Virus record (IMG/VR): IMGVR_UViG_3300027777_000045
Coordinates: 1 to 56,201 of that record
DNA length: 56,201 bases
Reading direction: 5' to 3' (one strand)
Source of the DNA: a virus
Part shown: in pieces, positions 37,157 through 45,114 of the stretch
How positions within the stretch are numbered: position 1 is the first letter of the stretch
Layout: each line of letters opens with the position of its first letter
Made by a program: the position numbers and the translations under genes
The notes under the pieces: model-generated
What the model was told of the DNA's origin: nothing
The model's database searches: none
What the model saw: only the letters and a program-made list of their open reading frames with translations

Positions 37157-40100
37157 ATGGCAAAAAGATCTTTACCTAGAGCCACAAGACTAGCTAATAT
37201 AGCAGCAAAAAAACCTAAAGCGGCTGCACGTATAAATGCAAAAAGCGAGGGTGGCAAAAAAGTATTAAGAATAGGTAGTAAAGCATTCAATAAAATGTTC
37301 CCACAGTTGGGGAGATTATTGGGTGGTGTATATCGTGGTGGATCAAATGAAAATCAATCGTTGACTTCAGGGACACCTACCGCACAAATAACAAATAATT
37401 TGTATGGACAAATATTAGAAAATCAGAATAGACAAAACGATATATTAAATCAAATTTTACAGCAAGTAAAAAATTCAAATAATACTTTTCTTGGACCATC
37501 ATTATTAAATAATAATCCATCGAATAATAATCAAGGTGGTGGAACTGGTAATGGTCCATCAAATAATAATAGAAACAATAATAGTGTATTGGATGATTTA
37601 CTTACTATAGCAGGATTAGGTGCAACTGGTTATTCTACATGGGATGCAATTAGAAAACTATCGAGATCAGGCCCAACTGTAAGACCACCGACTAATGTAC
37701 CAAGACCTGGTGCACCACCAGAAGCACCACCAAGACCGGGTGCTCCACCAAGACCAAGTGCACCACCAACACCAGAAGCACCACCAAGACCTGGTGCACC
37801 TGGATCGAGACCCGGCACGGCACCTGGAGCAGTGGAAACACCAAGACCTGCACCGCCTGGATCAAGACCAGGTGCACCACCAACACCTGAAGCACCACCA
37901 AGACCTGGTGCACCTGGATCAAGACCCGGTGCGCCGCCAACACCAGAAGCACCACCAAGACCCGGCGCTCCACCAAGACCTGGTGCGCCATCTGGAGCAG
38001 TAGAAACACCAGCGCCTACAGAACCAAGAACAAGACCATCAGTACTTTCGGAACCGTCAGGAACAGCAAGACCTGCACCACCTGGATCAAGACCAGGTGT
38101 TCCATCAGCACCGACAGGAACACCAGCGCTTACAGAACCAAGAACAAGATCATCAGTACTTTCTGAACCATCGGGGACAGCAAGGCCTGCATCGCCTAGA
38201 TCAAGACCAGGTGCACCACCAGAGGCAGGAAGAACACCAACTGCGGTAGAACCAGGAACAAGACCAGGCGCTCCACCGGAAGCAGGAGGATCCTCGGCAA
38301 GACCAACAACACCAGGAAATATACCACCGAGACCGGCGACACCCCCAGTTTCAGCAAGACCAGCAGCACCACCTGGGACAGCAACTACTATACCACGACC
38401 GGTTAATTCACTCAGTATTAGTCAAAGAATTGCACAGGCTAGTACAATTGAAGAACTACGTGCTATACAAAATCTTGAATTTGAAAGATTAGGAACTACA
38501 CAAAGGCAAGCACTTGAAAATATAAGATCTGTTGAAAGAGCTCGGGTAATTCAAAGACAAACATCCCAACAAGTTGATCAACTTCAAAGATTAGTGAGTC
38601 GCCGGGCTGAACAATTAATCCCACCAACGGTAAGTGCTGTGCCATCTTCCGCTGTGAGCGTAGTACCGGGGAGAGGTATACCAACTCCTAATGTAGGAAC
38701 TAGTAGTTTACCACCACTATCATCTTCTTCTGCACCAATACCTAGAATCCCACCAACAGTAACTGCTGTGCCACCCCCAGCTGCTATACCTAGACCCCCA
38801 GGACCAATAAATCTTGTAGCACCACCACCGCCTCCGGCTGCAGGTCCTGCTACACCTGTTGTAAGACAAAGAATATCAACATTATCAGAATCGAGAGTAC
38901 CAAGATCAACTCCTTACAGATCAATTAGACTTGGTCTAAGAGGTTTAAGAATTTTAGGATCGCTTGGACTTAGAGTATTAGGGATAGCTAGTGGAGTATA
39001 TTTAGTTTATGACGTATATGTTGGGTTAGTTGAACTTAAAGCTAGAACAGTATCAATAAGTGTCAGAAATAGACAGACATTTTTTACCACATTAAATAAT
39101 CTAATAAGAAGACTAGAAGCATATAATGGTCTTTTAGATCAATTTGATAATGAAACAGATCAGACAAAAATACAAGACTTAGAAAATACAATCAAAGAAG
39201 AAAATGCAGAAATATCTTCTCAATATGATCGTATTATCGAAATGGCCGAAAATTTAGATAAAGAATATAATGAAGATGTTGCTCGTAGACTACGTAACGG
39301 ACAAAATATTCCCGAAAATCAAAGACAAGCGCCATATTTAAATATTTTGGCAAATATTGGCATATCCGGAGTTCAGCAACCATCTGATGCTACACCTGCA
39401 ACTCAAAATAAAGATGAAAGTGATGGATCTGGTGGTGGTGATGAAAATGGTGGTTCTGGTGGTGATGCAACTCCAGTTAATAATAGTTCGGTTAGTGCTA
39501 AACAAGTAGAAAATATACCAGCACCACAACAGCGTCAAAATAATAGTTCATCAACTGTTGATACAACTTCACAAATATTGTATACATTAAGAACTAGAGA
39601 ATCAGGTAATAATTATCGCGCTCAAAATCCTGTAGGATCTGCATCTGGTGCATATCAATTTATTGATAGAACATGGAGGGGAGTCACTAGACAATTTGGT
39701 ATAGGTACTGAATATCGTAGAGCTATTGATGCGCCTCCAGAAATTCAAGATGCTGTAGCAGCTGCTTATGTTAATTCGATATTAGCAGCAAATAACAACG
39801 ATATATCTGTTGTGCCTTTGGTTTGGTATACCGGTAATGCACAAGGTCGAATGACGGCAGAGGCTTTAGCTGTTAATCGTGGTTTAACAAGTGCTCAGTA
39901 TCAAGCAAATTGGATGAGAACATTTCAGAGACAACATGGAAATGTACCATTACCGCAAAATGTACAAAGAAGTTCAACACCACAAAGTTTAACATCACGA
40001 TCAGAATCAGTTCCACAAACTGGATCAAGATTAACTCAAGCTGGTACAAATATGGTTGCTGCAGATCAACGTCGTGCAAAAACTTTTCAAGAGATATTAA

Positions 40101-40246
40101 GCAGTATACTAAGAATACCAGGACAGCAAAATCAAATGGGATCAGCATCATCTAATAATATTAGAACAAATAATGTATCTGCTACTGAGGTACCTTTACG
40201 TAATAGATTAGAATCCGCGTTTGGTTTAAAAAAGAATATAAAGTAA
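37157..40246 (+). CDS. Putative tape-measure/hub protein with C-terminal lytic transglycosylase
   Basis: 1029 aa. Order: basic N-terminus; GSKAFNKMFPQLGRLLGGVY (~40-60) shared with the next gene; Asn-rich stretch; Pro-rich repeats (~175-415) of PPRPGAPGSRPG and PPTPEA units; Gln/Arg-rich helices; a hydrophobic segment at ~590-630 (LGLRVLGIASGVYLVYDVYV); a coiled coil (~645-715); an acidic Gly-rich linker; and a transglycosylase domain (~805-925). That domain has the RESGNNY motif (candidate catalytic E815), GSASGAYQFIDRTW and PLVWYTGN. Size, position after the gp26 pair and a late muralytic domain suggest a tape measure or hub-lumen protein used in entry. Confidence 0.65.
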   Translation: MAKRSLPRATRLANIAAKKPKAAARINAKSEGGKKVLRIGSKAFNKMFPQLGRLLGGVYRGGSNENQSLTSGTPTAQITNNLYGQILENQNRQNDILNQILQQVKNSNNTFLGPSLLNNNPSNNNQGGGTGNGPSNNNRNNNSVLDDLLTIAGLGATGYSTWDAIRKLSRSGPTVRPPTNVPRPGAPPEAPPRPGAPPRPSAPPTPEAPPRPGAPGSRPGTAPGAVETPRPAPPGSRPGAPPTPEAPPRPGAPGSRPGAPPTPEAPPRPGAPPRPGAPSGAVETPAPTEPRTRPSVLSEPSGTARPAPPGSRPGVPSAPTGTPALTEPRTRSSVLSEPSGTARPASPRSRPGAPPEAGRTPTAVEPGTRPGAPPEAGGSSARPTTPGNIPPRPATPPVSARPAAPPGTATTIPRPVNSLSISQRIAQASTIEELRAIQNLEFERLGTTQRQALENIRSVERARVIQRQTSQQVDQLQRLVSRRAEQLIPPTVSAVPSSAVSVVPGRGIPTPNVGTSSLPPLSSSSAPIPRIPPTVTAVPPPAAIPRPPGPINLVAPPPPPAAGPATPVVRQRISTLSESRVPRSTPYRSIRLGLRGLRILGSLGLRVLGIASGVYLVYDVYVGLVELKARTVSISVRNRQTFFTTLNNLIRRLEAYNGLLDQFDNETDQTKIQDLENTIKEENAEISSQYDRIIEMAENLDKEYNEDVARRLRNGQNIPENQRQAPYLNILANIGISGVQQPSDATPATQNKDESDGSGGGDENGGSGGDATPVNNSSVSAKQVENIPAPQQRQNNSSSTVDTTSQILYTLRTRESGNNYRAQNPVGSASGAYQFIDRTWRGVTRQFGIGTEYRRAIDAPPEIQDAVAAAYVNSILAANNNDISVVPLVWYTGNAQGRMTAEALAVNRGLTSAQYQANWMRTFQRQHGNVPLPQNVQRSSTPQSLTSRSESVPQTGSRLTQAGTNMVAADQRRAKTFQEILSSILRIPGQQNQMGSASSNNIRTNNVSATEVPLRNRLESAFGLKKNIK
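37680..38400 (+). repeat. Proline-rich degenerate tandem repeat region
   Basis: Dense imperfect repeats encoding PRPGAPPTPEAP, PRPGAPGSRPG and ALTEPRTR-SSVLSEPSG units inside the 1029-aa gene. Base composition is much more C/A-rich than in the flanks. The units vary by synonymous changes (ggtgcacc, ggcgctcc, ggtgcgcc), pointing to old duplications under amino-acid-level selection. Confidence 0.85.
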
Positions 40247-40257
40247 GAGTATAAAAT

Positions 40258-42426
40258 ATGGCAAAGAAACCAACAACTACAACTCTAGCTGATTTAGTTA
40301 ACAGTCCCGAGTATAAAGGAATGAGTGATATAGTAAAAGCTCAGATTGAATCAGCTTTGGCGGAAAGTAAAGGAAAGCCAGCGCCATTACCAAAAAAAAG
40401 TAAAACTGCTATTTCTACAGATGAAGTTCTTGCAAATCCCGCAATGGTTAAAGCAATTAAAGAAAAAATTGGTGAGAAAGCCACAGAAGAATTTTTAAAA
40501 AAAGCAGATGAAAAATCTGCTATCGATGACACGGATAAACCGATCGTTATAGATAAACAAAATAAAGTCAAAAAAACAAAACAGAAAACTAAAAAACAAC
40601 GAGACCTTGAACAACAAGAAAATACACAAAAATCTTTTAAGGATTTTATTTTAGGTAAAGGCAGTAAAGCATTTAATAAAATGTTTCCATTATTGGGAGC
40701 ATTATTAGGTGGTGTGTATCGTGGTGGTGATAAAAATAAAAGTAATGATACATCACAATCAAATACACGTTCATCGGATAGCGGTGTAACTGCAATTTTA
40801 TCCAGTATTGTTAGTAGTCAAAGAACTACCAATTCTATTTTAACAGAAATACTTAATGGTATAATAGGTAATCGAAATAATAATCCATTAGCACCGGGTA
40901 ATAATAATCCAAATACAAACATCGGTGGCGGTGGTGGACTTTTTGATGGTTTAAAAAGTTTATTAAGACTGGTGGGTTTTGCGATAGGTGGAGTTGGTTT
41001 AGGAATAGCCGGAGCGGCAGGTGTTTCAGCTTTACGAAATTCTGGGAATGATCAACAGCAAAGTTCCGACCAAAATACACCACCAAAAACTGTGACAACA
41101 CCAGCAAATACAAGTACTGCTCCTAGATTAATAAGTCCGAATGTTAATAATTATAGCCCTGAACCAACCCCTATGTCAGTTGATGCATCAAGGGCAAATG
41201 CATCACGTGTAAGACTTGCAGGCACAACCGCGGCTCAATTGATGGGTAGAGGTGCACCACCGGCAGGAAGAATTAATAGTGATACCGAAAGGGCTTTTAA
41301 TAGTTTACCACCGGCTCAACGAGGACTTATTAGTCCAAATGTTAATAATTATAATCCCGAACCAGAGCCTATGCGTTTAGGTGCTGCTGGACGAACATTT
41401 GCTGGTGAAGAAAATCCATTAAATCAACAGAAACTAAGTGAAGCAGCACAACTCACAAGACCTATTGAAAATTATATACGATCACTTAATGAATTGGATG
41501 CATCAGAGAACGCTAGTAATAATGTAGAAGGAATTTCCATTCCGCATGATTTGACACAAAGAAATGCATTAGAAAACGGTTTTATACAAAGTTTATCAAC
41601 ATTAAATAATGTTCCTATTTCCGAGCGCCCATCACCCCCAGAAGGTACTTTTGAACGTCTACGTTTAATTAGACAAAGAAGAGGTGAATCAGAACTACCG
41701 CCGATTCCAGGACCACAAGGAGGTGTATTTGCCGGAGAGCAAGATAATAGAAGTCCATCATTAATATCAGTAAATTCTGTCGGTAATTATAATCCCGAAC
41801 CAGCACCATCTGAAACAACCATACCTGGTATACAACAAGCTCAAAGAGCACGTATTGAATTGGCTGGTACCACAGCGGCTCAATTGATGGGTAGAGGTGC
41901 ACCGCCAGCCGGGAGAATTAATAGTGATACCGAAAGGGCTTTTAATAGTATAACACCGGCAACAATTCGTCGCCCAAGGAGTTCAGATCCACTTAATTGG
42001 CAAGGTGGGGGATCAACGCGTTCAAGGGTAAATCAGGGAAATACGTCAAACCCACAATCATCTCAAACTGCAAGACCTATACCATCATCTTCATCATCAA
42101 GCCCACAATCATCTCAAACTGCAAGACCTGTACCATCATCTTCATCATCAAGCCCACAATCATCTCAAACTGCAGGACCTGTACCACAAGCACCATCTGT
42201 AAGTGTAGGGAGAACATTATCCGATGTTTCCACACAAAATGCCATTGCTGAAAGAGCAGTACCTGCAGCACCAACAGCACCGCCAGCGACAGCTGTAGAC
42301 ACACCTGCAACGCCGGCACCAAGAACTGAGCGTTCTGCAAACCCTATTGATCCTGATAACCCAGGGCCATTAGAACCATCTGATGCTAGTATTAGATATA
42401 ATAGATTATTTAGTATGGTTGCATAA
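40258..42426 (+). CDS. Repeat-rich protein paralogous to the 1029-aa N-terminus
   Basis: 722 aa. The first 120 residues are Lys/Ala-rich and helical; residues ~135-157 carry GSKAFNKMFPLLGALLGGVY, nearly identical to the preceding protein. A Gly-rich hydrophobic segment (FAIGGVGLGIAGAAGVSAL, ~240-260) could enter a membrane. The rest is low-complexity with three ISPNVNNY-type copies, two near-identical ~30-residue RLAGTTAAQLMGRGAPPAGR blocks and PQSSQTARP-Ser-rich repeats. No enzyme domain seen. Likely an internal or hub-lumen virion protein co-made with its neighbour; function unknown. Confidence 0.6.
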   Translation: MAKKPTTTTLADLVNSPEYKGMSDIVKAQIESALAESKGKPAPLPKKSKTAISTDEVLANPAMVKAIKEKIGEKATEEFLKKADEKSAIDDTDKPIVIDKQNKVKKTKQKTKKQRDLEQQENTQKSFKDFILGKGSKAFNKMFPLLGALLGGVYRGGDKNKSNDTSQSNTRSSDSGVTAILSSIVSSQRTTNSILTEILNGIIGNRNNNPLAPGNNNPNTNIGGGGGLFDGLKSLLRLVGFAIGGVGLGIAGAAGVSALRNSGNDQQQSSDQNTPPKTVTTPANTSTAPRLISPNVNNYSPEPTPMSVDASRANASRVRLAGTTAAQLMGRGAPPAGRINSDTERAFNSLPPAQRGLISPNVNNYNPEPEPMRLGAAGRTFAGEENPLNQQKLSEAAQLTRPIENYIRSLNELDASENASNNVEGISIPHDLTQRNALENGFIQSLSTLNNVPISERPSPPEGTFERLRLIRQRRGESELPPIPGPQGGVFAGEQDNRSPSLISVNSVGNYNPEPAPSETTIPGIQQAQRARIELAGTTAAQLMGRGAPPAGRINSDTERAFNSITPATIRRPRSSDPLNWQGGGSTRSRVNQGNTSNPQSSQTARPIPSSSSSSPQSSQTARPVPSSSSSSPQSSQTAGPVPQAPSVSVGRTLSDVSTQNAIAERAVPAAPTAPPATAVDTPATPAPRTERSANPIDPDNPGPLEPSDASIRYNRLFSMVA
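41218..41304 (+). repeat. Internal repeat copy 1 (AGTTAAQLMGRGAPPAGR block)
   Basis: An ~87-bp segment nearly identical to 41862-41949, with only scattered third-position differences. Confidence 0.8.
41862..41949 (+). repeat. Internal repeat copy 2 (AGTTAAQLMGRGAPPAGR block)
   Basis: Second copy of the block at 41218-41304 in the same gene, preceded by a similar NYNPEPAP segment, so the duplicated unit is longer at the protein level. Confidence 0.8.
42051..42188 (+). repeat. 51-bp tandem repeat, about 2.7 copies
   Basis: Units at 42051-42101 and 42102-42152 and a partial third from 42153 encode SPQSSQTARPVPSSSSS. Copies differ by one or two bases (cctata/cctgta, gcaaga/gcagga), so the expansion is recent. 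The length is a multiple of three, keeping frame. Confidence 0.9.
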
Positions 42427-42427
42427 A

Positions 42428-42453
42428 AAAAGGGAGACTTTCGTCTCCCTTTT
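42428..42453. terminator. Bidirectional rho-independent terminator
   Basis: An 11-bp stem AAAAGGGAGAC/GTCTCCCTTTT with a TTTC loop, between the convergent 722-aa gene (stop at 42426) and gp32 (stop at 42459). T-runs occur on both strands. Confidence 0.9.
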
Positions 42454-42458
42454 CAGTA

Positions 42459-43394
42459 TTAACTTGCAAGTCGCTTAAAGAATTCTAAATCTTCACCATC
42501 GTCATCATCATCTGTATTAGTGGATGGTGCAGAGCGCGCAGGCGCCTCACGTTGAGGCGCCGATTCCTTCCAAGGAAGTTCATCCTCATCATTCTGCTTC
42601 CGATTGGCTGCAGCCTGGCGAGAACCAGCAGGGGTACTTTCATCAAGATTAAGAACCTTGTTCAACTTAGCCTTAAGTTCATCATAGGTCTTAAAGTTAG
42701 ATGGAGAAAGGAATGCCTGTAGTGAATGTTCCTGCTTCCAAATAGCCTCAATTTGATTGTCATTTTCAAAAAGAGGAGCAGCAGAGGCAAATTCAGACTT
42801 ATCGTAGTTGCGGTAACCCTCAACATTACGAATCTTAAGCTTGAAATTAGCACCAGACCATGGATCAAAAGGATTCATAGGCTCTTCATCCGCAAACTGA
42901 GGATTCATAGCTTCGTTGAGCTTATCATAAATCTTCTTGCCAAACTTGAACAGCTTAACCTTACCGTTATTTTCAGGATTGGCCTGGTCTTGAATGATAT
43001 AGATATTGCTGATAAAAGTCAACTTACGCTTTTGAGCGCGTGCCTGTTTACGAGTAGGTGAATTATCATCCTCGGAAATATTCCAAAGCTTGGAATTCAA
43101 TTCACCAACTGGGTCGGTCTTACCAATAGTTGTAAGAGAGTTTTCGATATACCAAAGACCGGTAGGGCCCTTGAAACCATGCTCGAACATGCGAATGAAA
43201 GGAACATCTTCATCACTGGGAGCTGGGAGGAATCGAATGACTGCAAAGCCATTACCGGCCTTGTCTACATTAGGATACCAGAAGCGGTCATCGCCCTTGC
43301 TGGATTCACCTTGTGTATTGAGTTTGGCAAGTTCTGCGGTAAGCTTTTCAAGTGAGTTCTTACCAGAATTGCGCTTAAGTTGTGAAAAGTCCAT
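42459..43394 (-). CDS. 32: Single-stranded DNA-binding protein gp32
   Basis: 311 aa (T4 gp32 301 aa). Starts MDFSQLKRNSGKNSLEKL, containing a LAST-like basic motif. The OB core has DDRFWYPNVDKAGNGFAVIRF, GPTGLWYIENSLTTIG, DPWSGANFKLKIRNVEGYRN and YDKSEF. The acidic C-tail (DDDDDGEDLEFF) recruits replication proteins. It contains no cysteine, so the T4 zinc site (His-Cys3) is absent. The start was chosen at the ATG with GGAG 7 nt upstream; an upstream in-frame extension would cover the leader. It coats ssDNA in replication and recombination and usually represses its own mRNA. Confidence 0.95.
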   Translation of the reverse strand: MDFSQLKRNSGKNSLEKLTAELAKLNTQGESSKGDDRFWYPNVDKAGNGFAVIRFLPAPSDEDVPFIRMFEHGFKGPTGLWYIENSLTTIGKTDPVGELNSKLWNISEDDNSPTRKQARAQKRKLTFISNIYIIQDQANPENNGKVKLFKFGKKIYDKLNEAMNPQFADEEPMNPFDPWSGANFKLKIRNVEGYRNYDKSEFASAAPLFENDNQIEAIWKQEHSLQAFLSPSNFKTYDELKAKLNKVLNLDESTPAGSRQAAANRKQNDEDELPWKESAPQREAPARSAPSTNTDDDDDGEDLEFFKRLAS

Positions 43395-43404
43395 GTATAG
43401 TCTC

Positions 43405-43461
43405 CGTATGTTTTGTATATTTGTATGATCGTATATTTGTATATGAGAGTAAACCCTCATA
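43405..43461 (-). promoter_or_regulatory. gp32 mRNA leader: hairpin plus AU-rich repeats (candidate autogenous operator)
   Basis: On the minus strand a stem TATGAG/CTCATA with an 8-nt loop (43442-43461) is followed by an unstructured leader with the repeated element ATACAAATATAC (twice) up to the SD. T4 gp32 represses its own translation by binding a 5' pseudoknot and then AU-rich repeats; this layout is analogous. Pseudoknot pairing is not demonstrated. Confidence 0.5.
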
Positions 43462-43463
43462 AC

Positions 43464-43471
43464 TATTTATA
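43464..43471 (-). promoter_or_regulatory. Late promoter motif overlapping gp32 -10
   Basis: TATAAATA overlaps the TATTAT -10 box of the sigma70-like gp32 promoter, so gp32 may be made both early/middle and late. Confidence 0.45.
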
Positions 43472-43497
43472 ATATCACTAGACAGAGAAAAAGTCAA
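43469..43497 (-). promoter_or_regulatory. sigma70-type promoter of gp32
   Basis: Minus strand TTGACT (43492-43497), 17-bp spacer, TATTAT (43469-43474). Lies at the 3' end of gp59, giving gp32 its own transcript. Confidence 0.65.
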
Positions 43498-44056
43498 CCA
43501 ATAGTTTTTTGATTTTCTCTCTATCATACTTAATGAATGGTATATATTTCTTGATAAGAAGTTTAATCTCATTCCATACAACATCATCATTAAGTTCTTT
43601 ATCCCAGTGCTTTAAACATCTGGAAATATCCACCAATACACATAAAGTTTCTGGTGATATGGAATCACTACAGAAAAGCTTAATTAGTATTGGGTGTTGG
43701 TTATCTCTTACTATAAAATTTTCATTGAATGTTTTATTTAGTTTCTTAAGGTCACCAGCAATCATATAAGTCAATGATTGACTTCGTTTCAACCAGTCAA
43801 GATATATTTGTTCAGCTGATTCATCATAAGCTATTTCACGGATAAAACATTTAGGATTTTGTATAAAATTAGCAAGCATAAGATTATGTGCGTCTCTATG
43901 CTTTGCAACTTTTTCAAAAAGAAATTTATCTTTACGCTTATTAAAAGATTCTAAATTTGCAGTTATTTTGCTGTTATATCTAAAGTAGTTATACCCAAGT
44001 AAATTAAAATGATTTTTTAAAGCAAGATAATCTTTATACACCTCAAATGATGTCAT
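43478..44056 (-). CDS. 59: Helicase loader gp59
   Basis: 192 aa (T4 gp59 217 aa). Features shared with the family: YNYFRYNSKITANLESFNKR then KDKFLFEKVAKH, a YLDWLKRSQSLTY helix, HPILIKLFCSDSISPETLCV and a C-terminal VVWNEIKLLIKKYIPFI helix. gp59 loads the gp41 helicase onto gp32-coated forks. Position between gp33 and gp32 copies T4 synteny (33-59-32). The start overlaps the gp33 stop by ATGA. Confidence 0.85.
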   Translation of the reverse strand: MTSFEVYKDYLALKNHFNLLGYNYFRYNSKITANLESFNKRKDKFLFEKVAKHRDAHNLMLANFIQNPKCFIREIAYDESAEQIYLDWLKRSQSLTYMIAGDLKKLNKTFNENFIVRDNQHPILIKLFCSDSISPETLCVLVDISRCLKHWDKELNDDVVWNEIKLLIKKYIPFIKYDREKIKKLLVDFFSV

Positions 44057-44271
44057 ATAGGTAGTCGTGCAGTCTTCTTGAGGATATTCAGATTTTCGGC
44101 TTCACACGTGATATTAGAAAGAATTGTAGGATCTTTCTTGATCAGTGATGCTGCATATTCTGGTTCGAGACTATTTACATCACACCAATGAATTACAGCA
44201 TCAATAAATTCCATTCCTTTCTCTTCACATAATTGACGAATATCGGTTGAGAAATTAACATTCTTAATCAT
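44053..44271 (-). CDS. 33: Late transcription coactivator gp33
   Basis: 72 aa; T4 gp33 is 112 aa, and the short form is usual in cyanophage-type relatives. Key segments: FIDAVIHWCDVNSLEPEYAA, LIKKDPTILSNI and a C-terminus LNILKKTARLPI that is strongly conserved. gp33 bridges RNA polymerase (beta flap) and the sliding clamp to activate TATAAATA late promoters. Its start overlaps the membrane-protein stop by eight nt (ATGATTAA). Confidence 0.85.
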   Translation of the reverse strand: MIKNVNFSTDIRQLCEEKGMEFIDAVIHWCDVNSLEPEYAASLIKKDPTILSNITCEAENLNILKKTARLPI

Positions 44272-44479
44272 TAGATAGTAACTCCGGAAAAAATTTAATT
44301 AATGCTTTTCCTAAAAAATGAACAAATGCATAGTAGCACCATATCCATATAAAAAACATGTACATATAACCAGCAAGATAAGGATATGCTGTATTATAAA
44401 TTGCACCTACAAAAAGCAAACTGAATAACAGATATGCTAGACCACCAAGTCTATTGCGCTTTGGAATTTCTTTTGCCAT
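44264..44479 (-). CDS. Small two-helix membrane protein
   Basis: 71 aa from the ATG at 44479, which overlaps the upstream stop as TGATG. A basic N-terminus (AKEIPKRNRLGG) is followed by two hydrophobic segments (LAYLLFSLLFVGAIYNTA and AGYMYMFFIWIWCYYAFV) and a short tail. No family recognised. It sits between the conserved 211-aa protein and gp33 with overlaps on both sides. Inner-membrane location is inferred. Confidence 0.7.
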   Translation of the reverse strand: MAKEIPKRNRLGGLAYLLFSLLFVGAIYNTAYPYLAGYMYMFFIWIWCYYAFVHFLGKALIKFFPELLSND

Positions 44480-45114
44480 CAGTCCCAAAGTGCCTCGTAA
44501 TACTTAGCAAAAAGACGGCGACCGTTCTTCATTCTTTCACGATGTGCTGCAACACCCTTTTCATCAACCGTAAAAGTATCCTTAGGGCCCTTCTTCATAA
44601 CACCATCTTCAAAAATAAGATCAGACTCACCACTGTAATACTGCTCTTCCCAATTTGACATATGCTGTTCAAATGCCCAGATCATTTCACCGAGAACCCA
44701 TTCCCAACGAGGAAACCAATTTTCGTCTGTGTCACCTGAGTTCTTTTGATCTTCAGACAAAACAGGAGCAGAAATGGTCTGAAGTTCCAAAGGAACATCC
44801 TCATCATCAATGAAAGGCGCGCCATACTTATTTTTACTGAGTTCTCTGAGCATAGGAACAATAATCATTGCTAGTGTGTGATCCATCGACCAGACATCGT
44901 AATCATCAATGTGGATATTCAGCTTGCGTTCCTTAAAGGTATCTACCCAACGACAGAAACGATAAAGAGCTGAATCAGTACCATCCTTATTCGTTGCCAA
45001 CCAGTCGCCAAGTTTTTCCACTATATCAGAATTCTTATCTTTCCAAAAAAGAATACCTTCAGCAATCTGATATGGACCAATAAAGTTCTTGTAGGGCCCA
45101 AAATAGATCTTCAT
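44479..45114 (-). CDS. Conserved phage protein (DDYDVWSMDHTLA family), unknown function
   Basis: 211 aa. I recognise the conserved pattern GPYKNFIGPYQIAE, then IHIDDYDVWSMDHTLAMIIV, PMLREL and PRWEWVLGEMIWAFEQ, a protein very widespread in large myoviruses and usually annotated as hypothetical. The many Trp/Asp/His residues suggest a compact enzyme-like or binding fold, but no catalytic site is established. Start overlaps the preceding small ORF (ATGA) and stop overlaps the next start (TGATG). Confidence 0.75.
   Translation of the reverse strand: MKIYFGPYKNFIGPYQIAEGILFWKDKNSDIVEKLGDWLATNKDGTDSALYRFCRWVDTFKERKLNIHIDDYDVWSMDHTLAMIIVPMLRELSKNKYGAPFIDDEDVPLELQTISAPVLSEDQKNSGDTDENWFPRWEWVLGEMIWAFEQHMSNWEEQYYSGESDLIFEDGVMKKGPKDTFTVDEKGVAAHRERMKNGRRLFAKYYEALWD

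Noticed and set aside
37692-38009. Antisense and alternative-frame ORFs of ~100 codons across the proline-rich tract
   Set aside because: They arise from the repeated codon pattern of the plus-strand repeats, have extreme composition (Val/Leu or His/Gln only) and no SD.
42051-42188. Regular tandem repeats that might suggest a CRISPR array
   Set aside because: Units are contiguous with no variable spacers, keep the reading frame and encode Ser-rich protein.
43375-43590. 71-codon minus-strand ORF spanning the gp32 leader and the gp59 end
   Set aside because: It crosses the promoter and leader, has no SD, and lies in another frame over the gp59 coding end.
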